A stretch of 64,000 nucleotides of DNA from Kappaphycus alvarezii (Eukaryota > Rhodophyta > Florideophyceae > Gigartinales > Solieriaceae), in NCBI GenBank assembly GCA_002205965.3, contig NADL03000014.1:848796-912795 (forward strand), given 5' to 3'. The notes under the pieces were generated by a model, which searched no databases, had not been told where the DNA came from, and saw nothing but the letters and a program-made list of their open reading frames with translations. Position 1 is the first letter of the stretch. Every line of letters starts with the position of its first letter. Position numbers and translations under genes: made by a program. Shown one piece after another: positions 12,430 to 23,664 of this stretch.

Positions 12430-12849
12430 ATGAAAGTACTTTCAACCGCCATCCTGAATGAATCAATCTTGTTAGATCTATTTCAGTACCTTTTCTGATG
12501 GCGTTGCATCCGCCCGTATGGGTGAATTCAAAAATTGGTTTGAAAGCATATGAAAGCATTTTACTCAATAAAGACACTCTATTAGAAGAGGCTCAAAAAC
12601 GATGGAACTCCAGTAAACCATGGATTTTTTCTTTCAAAAAAGCTGGCTGGGGAAATAGTCGAGCGTGGAGAAAAGCCTTCCCCATTGGTCCTTCAAAAGC
12701 CCTATTTAGTTGAATCGGAGAGCGGTTTCAAAGAACACGAGCATCGTCTACCACCGTTGAGCAGCGAAATACATTTGTAATCGGCATAAAAATAAACTTT
12801 GCTGGCTCTCTTTCTATGACGATAGTCTAGCTTCGAAATTCAACCACTA

Positions 12850-13262
12850 AAGTGATAGAAATTGCGTTTTCACCGAGCGGCAGCTGGACCACGCACAGCT
12901 CACGGAACTATACGGAGCAGAAGCGCTGAAAAAGAACCTTCTTGTTCTTCCGATGTTGTACCCAAAACTATCGGAAAGGCTTTTGGAGTCTAATAAATGC
13001 TACAAACTATCTGTGGTGTGATAAAATCACTAGTAGACTATGGAGCAAGGTACACATTTACTTAGCGTGCGATCAAGCTGGGAGTAAAAGAGTATACTCA
13101 GAAAGAATGGGTAGGTGCTAAATAGCAAGCTCGTTGCCCAACAGTTAGAAAAGCTTAATTTTCAGTGTACATTTACAGCTGCAAATCGACAATTTGCCAA
13201 TAACATGTGGAAAGAAGGCTTTCCACGTAAATTGAATGGTTTGGTTTACCCATGCCGTGCAA
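12850..13262 (+). pseudogene. retropepsin-like relic (probable Ty3/gypsy)
   Basis: In one + frame the stretch SLVDYGARYTFT, a stop, then RAIKLGVKEYTQKEW resembles the aspartic protease of LTR retroelements ('LvDtGA.ytFi...A.klgl'), with the second residue of the DSG/DTG triad changed to Tyr. A second frame nearby gives FTAANRQFANNMWKEGF and LNGLVYPCRAII, reminiscent of the 'aaNG...g.....l.l.g' strand block. Stops and frame changes mark it as dead. I could not find the reverse transcriptase that should follow. Confidence 0.4.
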
Positions 13263-15614
13263 TTATCTTATCTAGGTAAATATACCTTCTGATTAATCCT
13301 CGGTGTGCTTTCCCGCGTTATAATTCGGTCCGGGGAAAATGATTTGCATCCATGATGAGCCGTCACAAGAAATAGCTTCCACACCAGATGAAATCGAACC
13401 CTTTCGATTTCAAACCCCATTTCCCCAAAATACTCCTCCAAGCTTGTAATGTTTTTCACAGCTACGCTGAGGCAAACTGCAAAGAACTTTCCAGTCTGAA
13501 TCCTCTTCGACAGAGAACCTGTCTCTACGGGCCCGCTTGAACCATAACAAAGTTTTCCAGACGCTAAGAGGGTGAAGTTCGACCACGAGAGGTATGAGAA
13601 ATCCAGTACCCTTCCGTAAGTGACGATGGTGGTCCTATTACCCCAGAAGACTCCCCATTTGTAATGAAAGGTGGATTAGGTACTCATGAAGCCCCGTGGT
13701 GCGTCTCAGTAAGTACTCCAGTGGGCGTTGGAGCTTTTGTCTAAATCAGTTTCTCAAGGAGAGCAAGTATCTCGTTCATATTTCACAAAAGACTGGCCGT
13801 CCACAGGAAATACTTGCTTAAGCAGGTCATAGCGTAGAATTTGCTAGAGTTCCGAAGTACGAAGAAAGCATTAATCGAGATCAGTTCGGTTGAAAAATGG
13901 ATTGCCATCCTTGCTCTTCAACTCGCACAATCAATATTAGCGGTGTTAAAGGCCGTACGAAAACTCTACCCTCCTTGGCACCAGTGCGGAAGAGCTTCAA
14001 AAATTTGAACAGGTTTTCGGTGCGGTATCCGTTGGCGAAGCCTCTTTTTCTTAGCTCATGGCTTGAAAATTTGTGATTCGAAGGTCTCGCTGCCGAGAAA
14101 CGACGAAAAGTAGACCACCAAATATATCCCCATGTGACAGGCTTCTATTTGTCCATACCTTTCGTACAAGAAAACGGCAAGGATGACATGCAAAGCTAGT
14201 TTTTCTCGAGAAAGAGGCTCTATTAATATCCATATATCATCATAGGAGGTCATTGAGGGTGCGACAGCCGAGTTACTAGCTCATTTGGAGTATCAACGCC
14301 AAGGAACGAACGCAGATGTCTTACGAACTTGGTGTTAAGGTGCAAAACGAAAGTATTTGAAGTATTTGTCCTGAACCGGCTGAAGAAATATCCCTCTACG
14401 GTCCACTTCGATCCGGGGAACCGGTGCATGAAAGATACATTTGGGAGGAACAGGCATTATCAAATTCAAAGGGAGTTTCAGCACAAAGTTTTATCATATC
14501 CTTCTCTAATTTTAGTGACAGAAATGAAAACTAAATAGCAGTTCTCACACATAGAATTGTGGTTCCGGCTGCTGAAAGTAATTTAAATCGGCCAGTGAAG
14601 AGAACAAGAATAGAGTAACTTAATTAGTAATTTACAATTACAGCCTTCGATTCCTGCTCAATTTGACGATTCATTTCTTCGCCAAAGTTCATATTACTAC
14701 TGTCATCGCTCTTGGAGCTGTCGAGAGAGGAGAATTCGCTCTTGTTATCATTCGAAGGAACTCGGTTAATCGCCGATTTCGACTTCATTAGTCCTTCCTT
14801 CCGAACAATTTCTTTCTTGCTTAATGGGGCATCATTCTCTACCGGCGGGGACGCGGATTTGCTTCGAGCTTTGGGCTCTGAAAATGAGCCTTTTTTCTGC
14901 GTTCAAGTTTGGGAGAGCCAGAGGAACCCATTTTGAATCACTCCGGAGAGATTCAAAATTGTGATTTTTTCTTCGATGGGGCTGTTTTTCTGAGAGGAGC
15001 TTTTGTGGTTACGATGATCTTGCTGCCATGGTAATAGTGCTTTTTTTGGAGACTCTCCTCTTAGACGTTTTAGAAACGCAAGAAATTTTTGGAAGCCATC
15101 GTTAGTCTCAATGATGGTCCCCTCATTGCCTTTCGTAACGGTTGACCGTGAATACGGCGCACCTTCGATGATACTTCCTTCAGCTCGGAATGATCGTTCT
15201 CACTCCAATAATTTTTTGACTGCATGATGAATGTTAGTGTAACTACTTTCTATCGCCTCTGCTGACAGCTTACAGCCGGCAAAGAGGCTTACAGACTTCT
15301 GTTACTTAGTTTACTGTACACCCTAGAACTTGACCGCTAGGCTTTTTGCACCGTACAGTGCGGTAAGCTTTAGCTGATCATCTTTATATCAGCTCAAGCA
15401 TGTTTAAAGTTAGCCTCCCACCGTCGTCTACATCGCTTCTGGAAACTTCTTCCGATCGTCCGCAAACACCAGTCGACTCGCCTCGAGGTCTATGGAAGCC
15501 CTGCTCTCTATCCATGTTCTGTCTGAGTAAAGGTCCTCACCACCTTCTCTCCTTTCAGCTCTCTTTCTTGGTCCCCAACACCTCTGTCTCACTCTCCCTT
15601 TCACTATTTTTCTC
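13263..15614. other. no recognisable gene
   Basis: Expected position of the rest of the element whose protease relic lies upstream, but no RT, RNase H or integrase motif is readable. Short frames (for example 14329-14538 and 14712-14936 on +) show nothing known. Positions 15530-15660 are CT-rich. Confidence 0.35.
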
Positions 15615-16214
15615 TCATTCCTTCCTTCTCTCTCTCGCTCGCTCCATATCCTCCTTCCCTCTATCAATGAATACAGATAGGGTTGCGATGATTTCTTGGA
15701 AGGTATTTACAGTATTCCTGTCAACGTCGGCAGCATTTTTGTCTACTTTCAACTTCTTAGTAAACGTCGATAAATGATCTGAGGCATCAGAACAATACAC
15801 TGCGGAGCCATATGTACCGACACATCCAGATAAAATTAGAGGATTGAGGGGAAGCACGAAGCATTCCACCACGTCATTAGCAGAGAAAACTGAAGCCCCC
15901 GGCGGCGAAGAATACTTATTAATGCCAATATTCAAGGGAACTGTGACAGAAGGAAATAGGCTGGAGCCTTGCTGCATGTCATAGGCTTGCAATCCATTTG
16001 AATCCTGCGATTTTTCTTCGAAGGCGACTGTCATGAGCTGTTTAGGGGCTTGACTGGGAAGCGTGGGCCTGTAGAATCCTTCGAACGATGGTAGCACGTT
16101 CAGAAGGTCGTGGGAGTCATAAACTTTTCCGTTTGGAAGAAGCTCAATCCACTCGACTAAAAATCGAAAAGTCGCGAACGTATACCACCTGACGCATTGA
16201 TTGTGAGGGTTCAT
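15615..16214 (-). CDS. hypothetical protein, 199 codons
   Basis: The longest open frame of the first 20 kb outside the C-poor tract. Composition is balanced, with no transmembrane segment. A central acidic/serine region is followed by LSTFTKKLKVDKNAADVDRN and a charged C-terminus rich in Glu/Arg (KEDMERARERRKE), partly imposed by the CT-rich tract at 15530-15660. It resembles no family I know. The frame upstream (16326-16144, another frame) could be a preceding exon, but I see no clear splice sites. It may be a genuine host gene fragment or chance. Confidence 0.35.
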   Translation of the reverse strand: MNPHNQCVRWYTFATFRFLVEWIELLPNGKVYDSHDLLNVLPSFEGFYRPTLPSQAPKQLMTVAFEEKSQDSNGLQAYDMQQGSSLFPSVTVPLNIGINKYSSPPGASVFSANDVVECFVLPLNPLILSGCVGTYGSAVYCSDASDHLSTFTKKLKVDKNAADVDRNTVNTFQEIIATLSVFIDRGKEDMERARERRKE

Positions 16215-17830
16215 CTTTTATGGCAGTCTGCGCTCCAGCTCCTAAAGATTCGCCTTGAGTAATATACAAACGTTGAGAAATGCCCAGGAAAGAACAAAAC
16301 AGCCCCCTGCAAGAGTCCCTATGCAAATCCTCGCTGTATTCCTTCCAGGAACAATGTCGATTTCTTCGAATTTCTATACTTTCAAAACATTAAAGTTGAG
16401 ATTGAAGTTCTGTGATCCATTTTATTAGTAATGCTTATTTAGCAAAGCGTTATTATCCGCTTAGCAGGTTATGTCTAAGCTTTACTCCGTTCTTGACGCC
16501 GTGTCAATCGGCGGAGCTGTTTCCAGCGGATCGAGTGATGAAGTCGACTATAGAAATGAGAATTATTTGCCCCTTGAAAAGAACACTACGGGGATCTTTA
16601 CAGCGCTAAATTGTATCTCAGGGAGGTATTCTACAAAGATTAGAGGTTGCGGGGTGCGAGGCTCCATCATGGTGCGATTTTCGTCATTGACGAAGAGAAT
16701 GCCGCTCAATCTCTCACTGTTAGAGACATTGGTGAGTTTGGAAAACATAGGAGATGGTAGAGGAAGGGTGACTGTTGAAGATTGAGGATGCCGACTTGGG
16801 TTATCTCAGTCTGCCAAGTCGCTACACTAAGTAGTGGAAGATTGGGCGTCCTATTTTTATATTTTCAATGTTCAGTGTATTTTGAAAATTTTCCGGTTAA
16901 ATTTCGCATAAAAGATCCGCATCCCATCACTCCTCTCTTCCTGCAGATTATGATGCAAACACTCTCCCGCACACCCAGTTACCTTTCCATGCAAGCCCCT
17001 ATTTAACCGTCCTCCTTTTCTTCTCCGCACGACCCCTCATTCATCTTTGCCGGCCCTCCCAATTCATTTTAGCAAGACCACCCCACTCTTCTTTCATTCC
17101 TCTCTACTGCGTCTCTACTACTTAGCAGAGATTTTTATCACCACAGAGCTGGTGGTTCAAGTGTAACTGGTATCCTTTTGTACTACTCTAATCCTTCTAG
17201 ATCGCGCCATAATCGAAAGAATGGCCGCTTTCTGCAATACTAAAGGACGATATTTGTGTACTACGCATCCAAAGCCAACTAACCGAGGCGATGCTTACTT
17301 TTTCGCATAAGGTACTTCTGAAGCACCAACAGTTGTGAATTTGCCAGTTTTGTGGAAGAAAGTACAATCAAACTTCTTCTCCCATACAGAAAGTCCGAAC
17401 AGTGGATATAGATTCGAAAAATAGCGAAACAAGTTCTACCCTCTCTGCAAAATTCCCATTTTGGGAAATTCCAGTACCAACGAAATATCAACGAGTGCAC
17501 GGATACAGACCGGGAGCTGCTACATTATTCTTTCATTATTTTCGGAGATCATAACTAGCCAAAACCTGGATCGGATGTCTCCCAAGCCTTCAGGAGGTAC
17601 TCCGCGTGATGATTCTACCTCGATATTCTCAAGATGCCCTTTTCAAAAAAGTGGAATAAGAAAGTGGAGCGGACCAAGTAATTGATGAATCTGCATAATT
17701 TGTTTGCTGGATATCGTGGTCCTTATGGAAAACAGTAGATTTACGTGCTTTCCTTAATTGCCTTTATAACCAAAAACACTTCAGATTCGACTGTCTCGAA
17801 CAAATTGTCTGTGAAACAAAACCATTTCGC
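16215..17830. other. no recognisable gene
   Basis: Only short frames on both strands, with nothing that matches a family or a repeat elsewhere in the window. Confidence 0.4.
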
Positions 17831-18238
17831 TCAGGTTTCTATCTTATTCTGCTGTCGGACGATGTCGAGAAGGAAGACACTGCTCAAAATATCATGATTC
17901 TCTTGCACACCAACATTCCTCCAAGATGAGCTCACGGTCCCTTCTAGGAGGGATGAATCGCTAGAGGCGAATAAGTTTGGCTCTGATTGTTCAAAAAGGG
18001 TCCAAATGGCGCTGCAGAACGCATCAGTCATTTCTCTCCCAGCAGGGCAGCCCTCTTCATATTGGGATGCAAGGCGGTCACTTGGCCGGCAGACAGGTTT
18101 CTTTGTCAAGACGCCCTCCGGTAAGCTCCCATGCTCGTTAACTCCTGTCAGTAAACCCCTTAATTTCGCCCCAGTAGGCCGTGCTTTGGATGAACCACTG
18201 CCTCGGTAAGTCGCGGAAACTCTCTGGGCTACTGACAA
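17831..18238 (-). CDS. hypothetical protein, 135 codons
   Basis: Open frame of moderate length with soluble composition: a basic, Gly/Ser-rich N-terminus (YRGSGSSKARPTGAKLRG), a Cys-containing centre and a Ser-rich C-terminal half. No domain recognised. A + strand frame overlaps it, so strand is uncertain and the call is weak. Confidence 0.2.
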   Translation of the reverse strand: MSVAQRVSATYRGSGSSKARPTGAKLRGLLTGVNEHGSLPEGVLTKKPVCRPSDRLASQYEEGCPAGREMTDAFCSAIWTLFEQSEPNLFASSDSSLLEGTVSSSWRNVGVQENHDILSSVFLLDIVRQQNKIET

Positions 18239-18406
18239 ATGTTTTGTTTCAGAGGGGCGAATTGGATCATCTATGCTATGGAAAAAGGTACGTAGATGAA
18301 TAGCACAGAATTAGAGTGTAATTTTTTATATTTTTATTATATTCGTTCTCACTACTTATGAATATCAATGAACAAATATACGGTTTTAAAACCTTGGCGT
18401 ACTAAT

Positions 18407-18494
18407 GTTTTATGAAGACTGTCGTCCACTTCTTTTGTCACATTATCGCACCATGCCTTTAGTGTTCACCGGTAGCTCTGAGACCGTACAACAC
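18407..18494. repeat. left arm of long-range inverted repeat
   Basis: This ~85-bp stretch is the diverged reverse complement of 21825-21904. Shared blocks include 'gactgtc.tccact' , 'tatcgcaccatgc' and 'accggtagctctgagaccgtac'. The arms lie 3.3 kb apart. Confidence 0.65.
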
Positions 18495-21400
18495 CAGCCC
18501 TAATGCATTTTTCTAGAGATTAGTTAATGAACACAAAATTCACAGACTTATGTTCAAAAGATATCTCTGCTATTTGTGTTTCTTCTAGTTTTAGGTAAAA
18601 TGCAATAGGTACTGTCATTAAAATGGAGACGACATTATCATAAAGAAGATCTGACGTGTCCAGTATAAGGTAGCAGGCGTCCGATTCGTTAGGTAGATCT
18701 TTCCGATGCCCACGACAGCTCAGTAGAAGCCAGTGTAATGAGAAAGCGAACGTAACAAAGAAGTATCAATATGAACTGGACTATTTTCATGGAATAGAAA
18801 TTCCGTAGAAAATACTTTAAATTTAGTGTCTTTGGATTTTGCGGTAATACAAAAGGTTCCCTTCTCGATTAACTTTCGTTGCAGAAAGGGGTGCACTTTT
18901 TTAGTCGAATTCATGCACATTTCTAAGAAAACGCGAGTGCTCGTGTGTTGAATGGTAGTTATCGACGCAATCCACTCCTTCGCAATCCTTTTCCCATCCA
19001 CAAAACTGTCTTGATCATGAAATTGACCGATACTGCTCGTCTGCAGTTTCATCATAGGAAGTTCCGAGTGGTCAGGGAGCATTGGACATCTGATGTTGTA
19101 TCCAGTTGCATGCGATATCAAAATAATTAGTGAGTTGATAAGTCTACAAGGTTCGAAGTTCAACTACCAGCACATTTGCTGGATTTTTCGTTATTAAAAC
19201 TCTTCGTTTCGCCAGAAAAACGCAAGTTCAACAACTTCGAGAGGAGTGGCGTTCGTAAAATGAACTAACTTGACCAGGGAAAGGACTCCTGTCTGGTTGC
19301 GAATGATTACTTACGGCCGAAGGCTTTATGGCACGAAAATACTATATTCTCTGTTATACTCCTCGTAGTTGATCAGGACGGCCGAAAAGGTAGCTGGAAC
19401 AGAAGACTTAGAGCACCTGTAAATAATGTGAGACTCTTTTCGGCTACGCAAAACATTTCGGCCAAAGCCTTACCAAAGAGTGATGACTAAAGCAAGTAAA
19501 GGGTCGTTCACATCTTTTAGATACCAAAAGTAGCGTAGATGACTGCACCGCATGAGTGAGCAAATGCATTTCATTTCAAGACAGCTACTTTGACACGTGT
19601 AACTTACAAATTTTAGCATTACAAGTGGTGAATATATATACCTACAACCTTAAACAACCCAAATCCGCTATAATCCGTAAAAAAAGTAAAAAAGCAGCCC
19701 TGGAGCAGCGCGGCAATCTTCGACGTATTGCCACGTGTAAGTAACAATTTTTCGAAATACACGTATCCAAGAGGAATATACAAATGGGCACACCTGGAGC
19801 ACACCTGGAGCGATGCAGCAATTTGGAGCTATGCAGCAATTTCCAACATTTAGCGTGTCTGTGTCACAGCTGTCACTGAAATCTTGCTAGCCCCTTCCGC
19901 TTTTCCGAATAACTCCTGCCCGCGAATCGAAGCGAAGCGCCCTTGTTACCAGTAAATCTAGCTCTACACATATCATTCGCGTTAAAGCTACCTCCAATAT
20001 CCTCCTGCACTCTTTGCTCAGGAGTCATGAAAATTTGAGATAGGAGGAAAGAGAGGAGGAAAGGATAGATAGGGTGCGAAGATGATTCACTTACCATACG
20101 TTGGAGACAATTCGTGAAGGGCACTCTTCCTATAGGGTCTTCATGAACATGAAGTGAACGTTTTTTTTGGCCACAACGCTCCGTCGGATTCCTGGTTCAA
20201 GCGATATCCGCACCACCTCTGCTGACTCATTTATGAGTAGTTGTCTCGATCCATTTTCTCCCACTGCACATCCAACTAGCAATTAGACTTCATCTGATTG
20301 ACATCCATCAACCATATTCATCGTCATTCCCTCAATATTCCAATGCGCATGGAAGCCTCTGCGCCTACATCAACTCTACTGGACAAAAGAAATTCCAGGA
20401 CCAACATAATTTCTTATCATCATACTCCGAAATGGTACCAGAGAACAACAAGAATCTAATAGCGAGGAAATTACCCCAAAAGCAGAATCCGATGTTATTA
20501 GGAGTGAGAGAAGAATGAAAAGTAGTTGTTTAACAACACGTGTGTTGTTGTGAGTAGAATTTTGGTCTATATTCGTCCCTATGAACAGAATATTCCCGTG
20601 GCTCGAACCCATGATCGTTTTATTGACTTGAATACGCCCCGTGCTCGCAGTTGGAATACTGAACGCGTTACTGATGTGCTCAGACTTGAAGTTCGAAGAA
20701 ACGAAGGAACAACTGGTCGGGAGCTAAATTGTGAAACAAAACACAATTCTGCTCCTCAAATTTTGTCCGCATTTGAAAGTATGGTATGTACAATCATTCT
20801 TCCGACGCCCGCTCTTCAGAAATGGGAGTTCAAATCTTGTGCTGTAGACGTGCCACTGGGCGTTCTGACGGCCCTTTTTCATCAGGCGCATCCTATGTGC
20901 TAGTTCTCTTCAAAAGCAAACGGAATGTCAGCAGCTGTCGACATTATCGCGACCAAAGTTCTTTAGCTGCTTCATTTCTGCAATAATCCTACTCTATCAA
21001 GTAAGGTGAGAGAAACGTGTACCTAACTTGTCCATGGAAATGATTGTAACATGAATTGGACATGAAAAGCAGTGGAAAGTCGGGGTATTCTTGAAATCCA
21101 TGACGTTGTGCTCGATTTATATGAGGAATACTTTAAGCGGATGGAATGTCACTGTTCAGAGACATTTTCCAGCGCGTGTTGCTGAAAGCTATGAACACAA
21201 TGGTATTCATTTTTGGGTGATTTTAACTATCTGTAAAAATAACTACGATAGTGGTTTGTATGTCTTGACCTTGTATTATCTACAGACGAGAGCAGAGATA
21301 GAGATCATGAGAAAATTCTGAAGTTTCTGGATTGCGACTGGATGTGGGGTCTCTTGCCGACGATAACGATGTGATCAGCAAGAAAGAATCCTCAGTGGGC

Positions 21401-21824
21401 ATCATATCTCTTATAAAGCCTAACCTGGTCCACTTTATTGCGGGCTTGCGGATAAACGGAACTTTCTTTACCTACTATGGGATGAGATATGACAATTTAT
21501 TTAGCAGTTCTAGTATTTCTTCAACTTTTTCTAGCCCAGACAGCCATTCTATAGATCGTTCATTGATGGTGTATCTCATCGGGCATTATTTAATGGCACA
21601 TATAATGAACCCATGTAGTCGAGATAGGGACCGACTATGTGTAATGAAATATGAGAGCTAGTCCCGCCAAAGCCCTAAACACATTTTCTATTGGTTTCCA
21701 CGAACAACAAAATTTAATGGACAAGAGAAAAGCAGTACCTCTTCTTTTTGGATTCAAGTAGTAGACCGGGAGAGATCCCCGTCTGGAGGTCCGATGGTGG
21801 TGGCAAATGCACTCGGGTGGTTTC
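18495..21824. other. no recognisable gene between inverted-repeat arms
   Basis: Contents of the inverted-repeat interval. The longest frame (20526-20903, +, 125 codons) has an Arg-rich stretch RSWNTERVTDVLRLEVRR but no identifiable domain. I found no transposase motif that would explain the arms. Confidence 0.35.
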
Positions 21825-21904
21825 GTACGGTCTCAGAGCTACCGGTAGACGCGAAATGCATGGTGCGATAAAGTGGCAGAATAAGTGGAAGACAGTCGTC
21901 AGAA
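21825..21904. repeat. right arm of long-range inverted repeat
   Basis: Reverse-complement partner of 18407-18494. It ends where the integrase-like reading frame of the following gypsy relic becomes recognisable, so it may mark an insertion boundary. Confidence 0.65.
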
Positions 21905-22440
21905 AACATTGATGCGCGGATGGCGGACCGCAGGACAGAGAAGATGGTAGGGAAGATCAAGCATTCTATTAAGAAGTGAATTGTGGAAAACCGAGGAGAC
22001 TAGGCGGAAGTGCTTCCTCAAATTCTTTACGGATATCGTAGTCGTGATCGCGGCCCCAACCCTTCTCCGTCCCTCTGATGTAAGGCATCAACCCGAGAAT
22101 GTTAAAGAGCAACGCAGTGGCGCCCTTCACCGATACTGGAACTCATCATAGGCTACTCAGGATGATCGGTGAGTCGGGCGTTCGCGCTGCTGCGGCCGCT
22201 ACGTCCGGGAAAACAAGGACGAGCACGAGGGAGGAGCAGAAGTTCGACGTTGAAAACGAATTGCTGGTGGCACACGGTCTGGCATCTAACAAGCCCCGCA
22301 AATGGGCCCCTTCTGGATCTTACCTCAATGATTCATGCCGAGTGATTAAGGCGAACCACCCACGCTACTAGTTGAAGTCTTGGACTTGCCACGTTACGCG
22401 GAAAGGAATCCATTCGCGCCGCATTATCCTCAATAAGAAG
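21905..22440 (+). pseudogene. Ty3/gypsy integrase C-terminal remnant (H3-tail lineage)
   Basis: Starts in DDE-domain sequence: MADRRTEKMVGKIKHSIKK, aligning with the 'NGRAERMVGTIKHAL' block of the element at 52-56 kb and including its catalytic Glu. It continues with LPQILYGYRSRDRGPNPSPS, then GINPRMLKS and THHRLLRMIGE. The C-terminal DNA-binding module reads ENELLVAHG ... KW ... CRVIKANHPRY. Two stops and a frame change show decay. Catalytic Asp residues and all upstream pol are missing. About 150 bases after its end a convergent frame related to the H3-tail protein begins, the same order as at 50-52 kb. Confidence 0.8.
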
Positions 22441-22444
22441 AGAC

Positions 22445-23664
22445 CTAACCATTTACGCATCTATAGAGAAGCAAGAAAATCAAATAATCAAGCAGAATGG
22501 ACAATGACGACGTAGAAAAATGTAGATCACTAAGCACCGGAGAATAATCGAAGGATATTGTAAGCATAAGGGTTGAAGCTTTGAGTCTTGGGTAATTAGG
22601 GACCAGCACTGCTGCCGCCTTCGCCTTTCTTAATGGCTCGCTCGCGTTTCCTGACCGAAAGAGAATTACGGCCAGGGCGGAGCTTTCTGGTTTTCCCGCG
22701 CTTACCAAGAACGACCCATCGTACTCCTGTGATGCATATAAACATGGAGTTCGGTTGAACACTGTCTTTGAGTGTCCAAGGGAAAGGGTTAACGCTAAGG
22801 GCTCGCTTGAATCCCAAATTGGGTGGGTCTTGCCTTCAAAGTCATACAACTTCACCTTCCAGAGGTCATGTGGGGAGACCCCACATGACCTCTGGAAGGT
22901 GAAGACCTACACGTATGGAGGTAAACTCAGGATATCCGTAAGGAAAGGGTTCAAGGGTAGTACAAACGAAGCAGGGCAAGCTTGTGTGCGTCCCTAAAAC
23001 TTAAGATACGACTTCCTCGTTGGAAGTCGTCCTTTGCTTCCTGGGAATTGCTCTTGAAGATTTCGAACAACTGAATAGCGATCGAAGGTGCCCCGAGTTG
23101 CCAATGGGCGTTGGCAATCGCATAGCCAAGGCACTAGTCGGAGTTGTCACTGGAGATAACTCCGGTGCGCGGATCTGCAAAGAAGGATGAAGCAGAGGCC
23201 TGCGGTTCACGGGAGCGTGCGCACAAGAGAATGAGACGCCTTCCTCTGTGAAGTTGACATCAAATATGGAAGCGGAAGGTACCAAGGCGGCAAACACTCC
23301 CGAAAAAAGTTTACGTCAAGGTGAGTCAAAAGGCGTCGTCCGGGGTGAGCTCTGTTCCGCACGTGTGCGTTACGTAGGCGGTTATGTGAGCGCCGAACAA
23401 ATGTTCGTATTCGTTCGCATTTACTCAATAAACCGCGCTTCTCCCTAAGGAGGCGTAGATAGCGTGGGGCATCTGGATATCACCCCCGAGGTAGAATACA
23501 TTGGTGATTTCTGACCTCCCCTCCAAGCGCCGCACAAGGTTTTTAGGGTTGGTCGGCAGCGACTTCTTCGCGCCCCTCGGATTCCGAGCAGACTTAGTCG
23601 CTAGCTCCGCCCAGGATGCCCGCCCGCCGATGCTAAGACGCGCTAGCTGTTTGGTGTGCACCAT
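22445..23664 (-). pseudogene. decayed paralog of the H3-tail protein
   Basis: Starts at an ATG (23664) that has an in-frame TAG four codons upstream, so the N-terminus is real. The first residues align without gaps to the histone H3 tail: 15 of 26 match (T3 K4 Q5 A7 R8 S10 G12 G13 A15 L20 A21 T22 K23 A25 R26). K9 is Leu, K14 Arg, K18 Ala, K27 Asn. LVRRLEGRSEI follows, matching LMRLLSERSDI of the other copy. After a stop (23425) homology resumes in other frames: ADPRTGVISSDNSD, a stop, then CLGYAIANAHWQLGAPS (about 23180-23090), the same putative Cys motif; RILSFRDAHKLA; IWDSSEPLALTLS (about 22820-22780); and a basic end with RNSLSVRKRERAIKK (about 22680-22630). A perfect palindrome sits where the His block should be. 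Lies convergent to the integrase relic. Confidence 0.75.
22850..22904. repeat. perfect 26-bp palindrome with 3-bp loop
   Basis: Positions 22850-22875 and 22879-22904 are exact reverse complements separated by AGA. It lies inside the decayed H3-tail paralog, at the place of the His-containing block. Possible origins are a snap-back or fold-back duplication during repair, or an assembly artefact. Confidence 0.95.
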
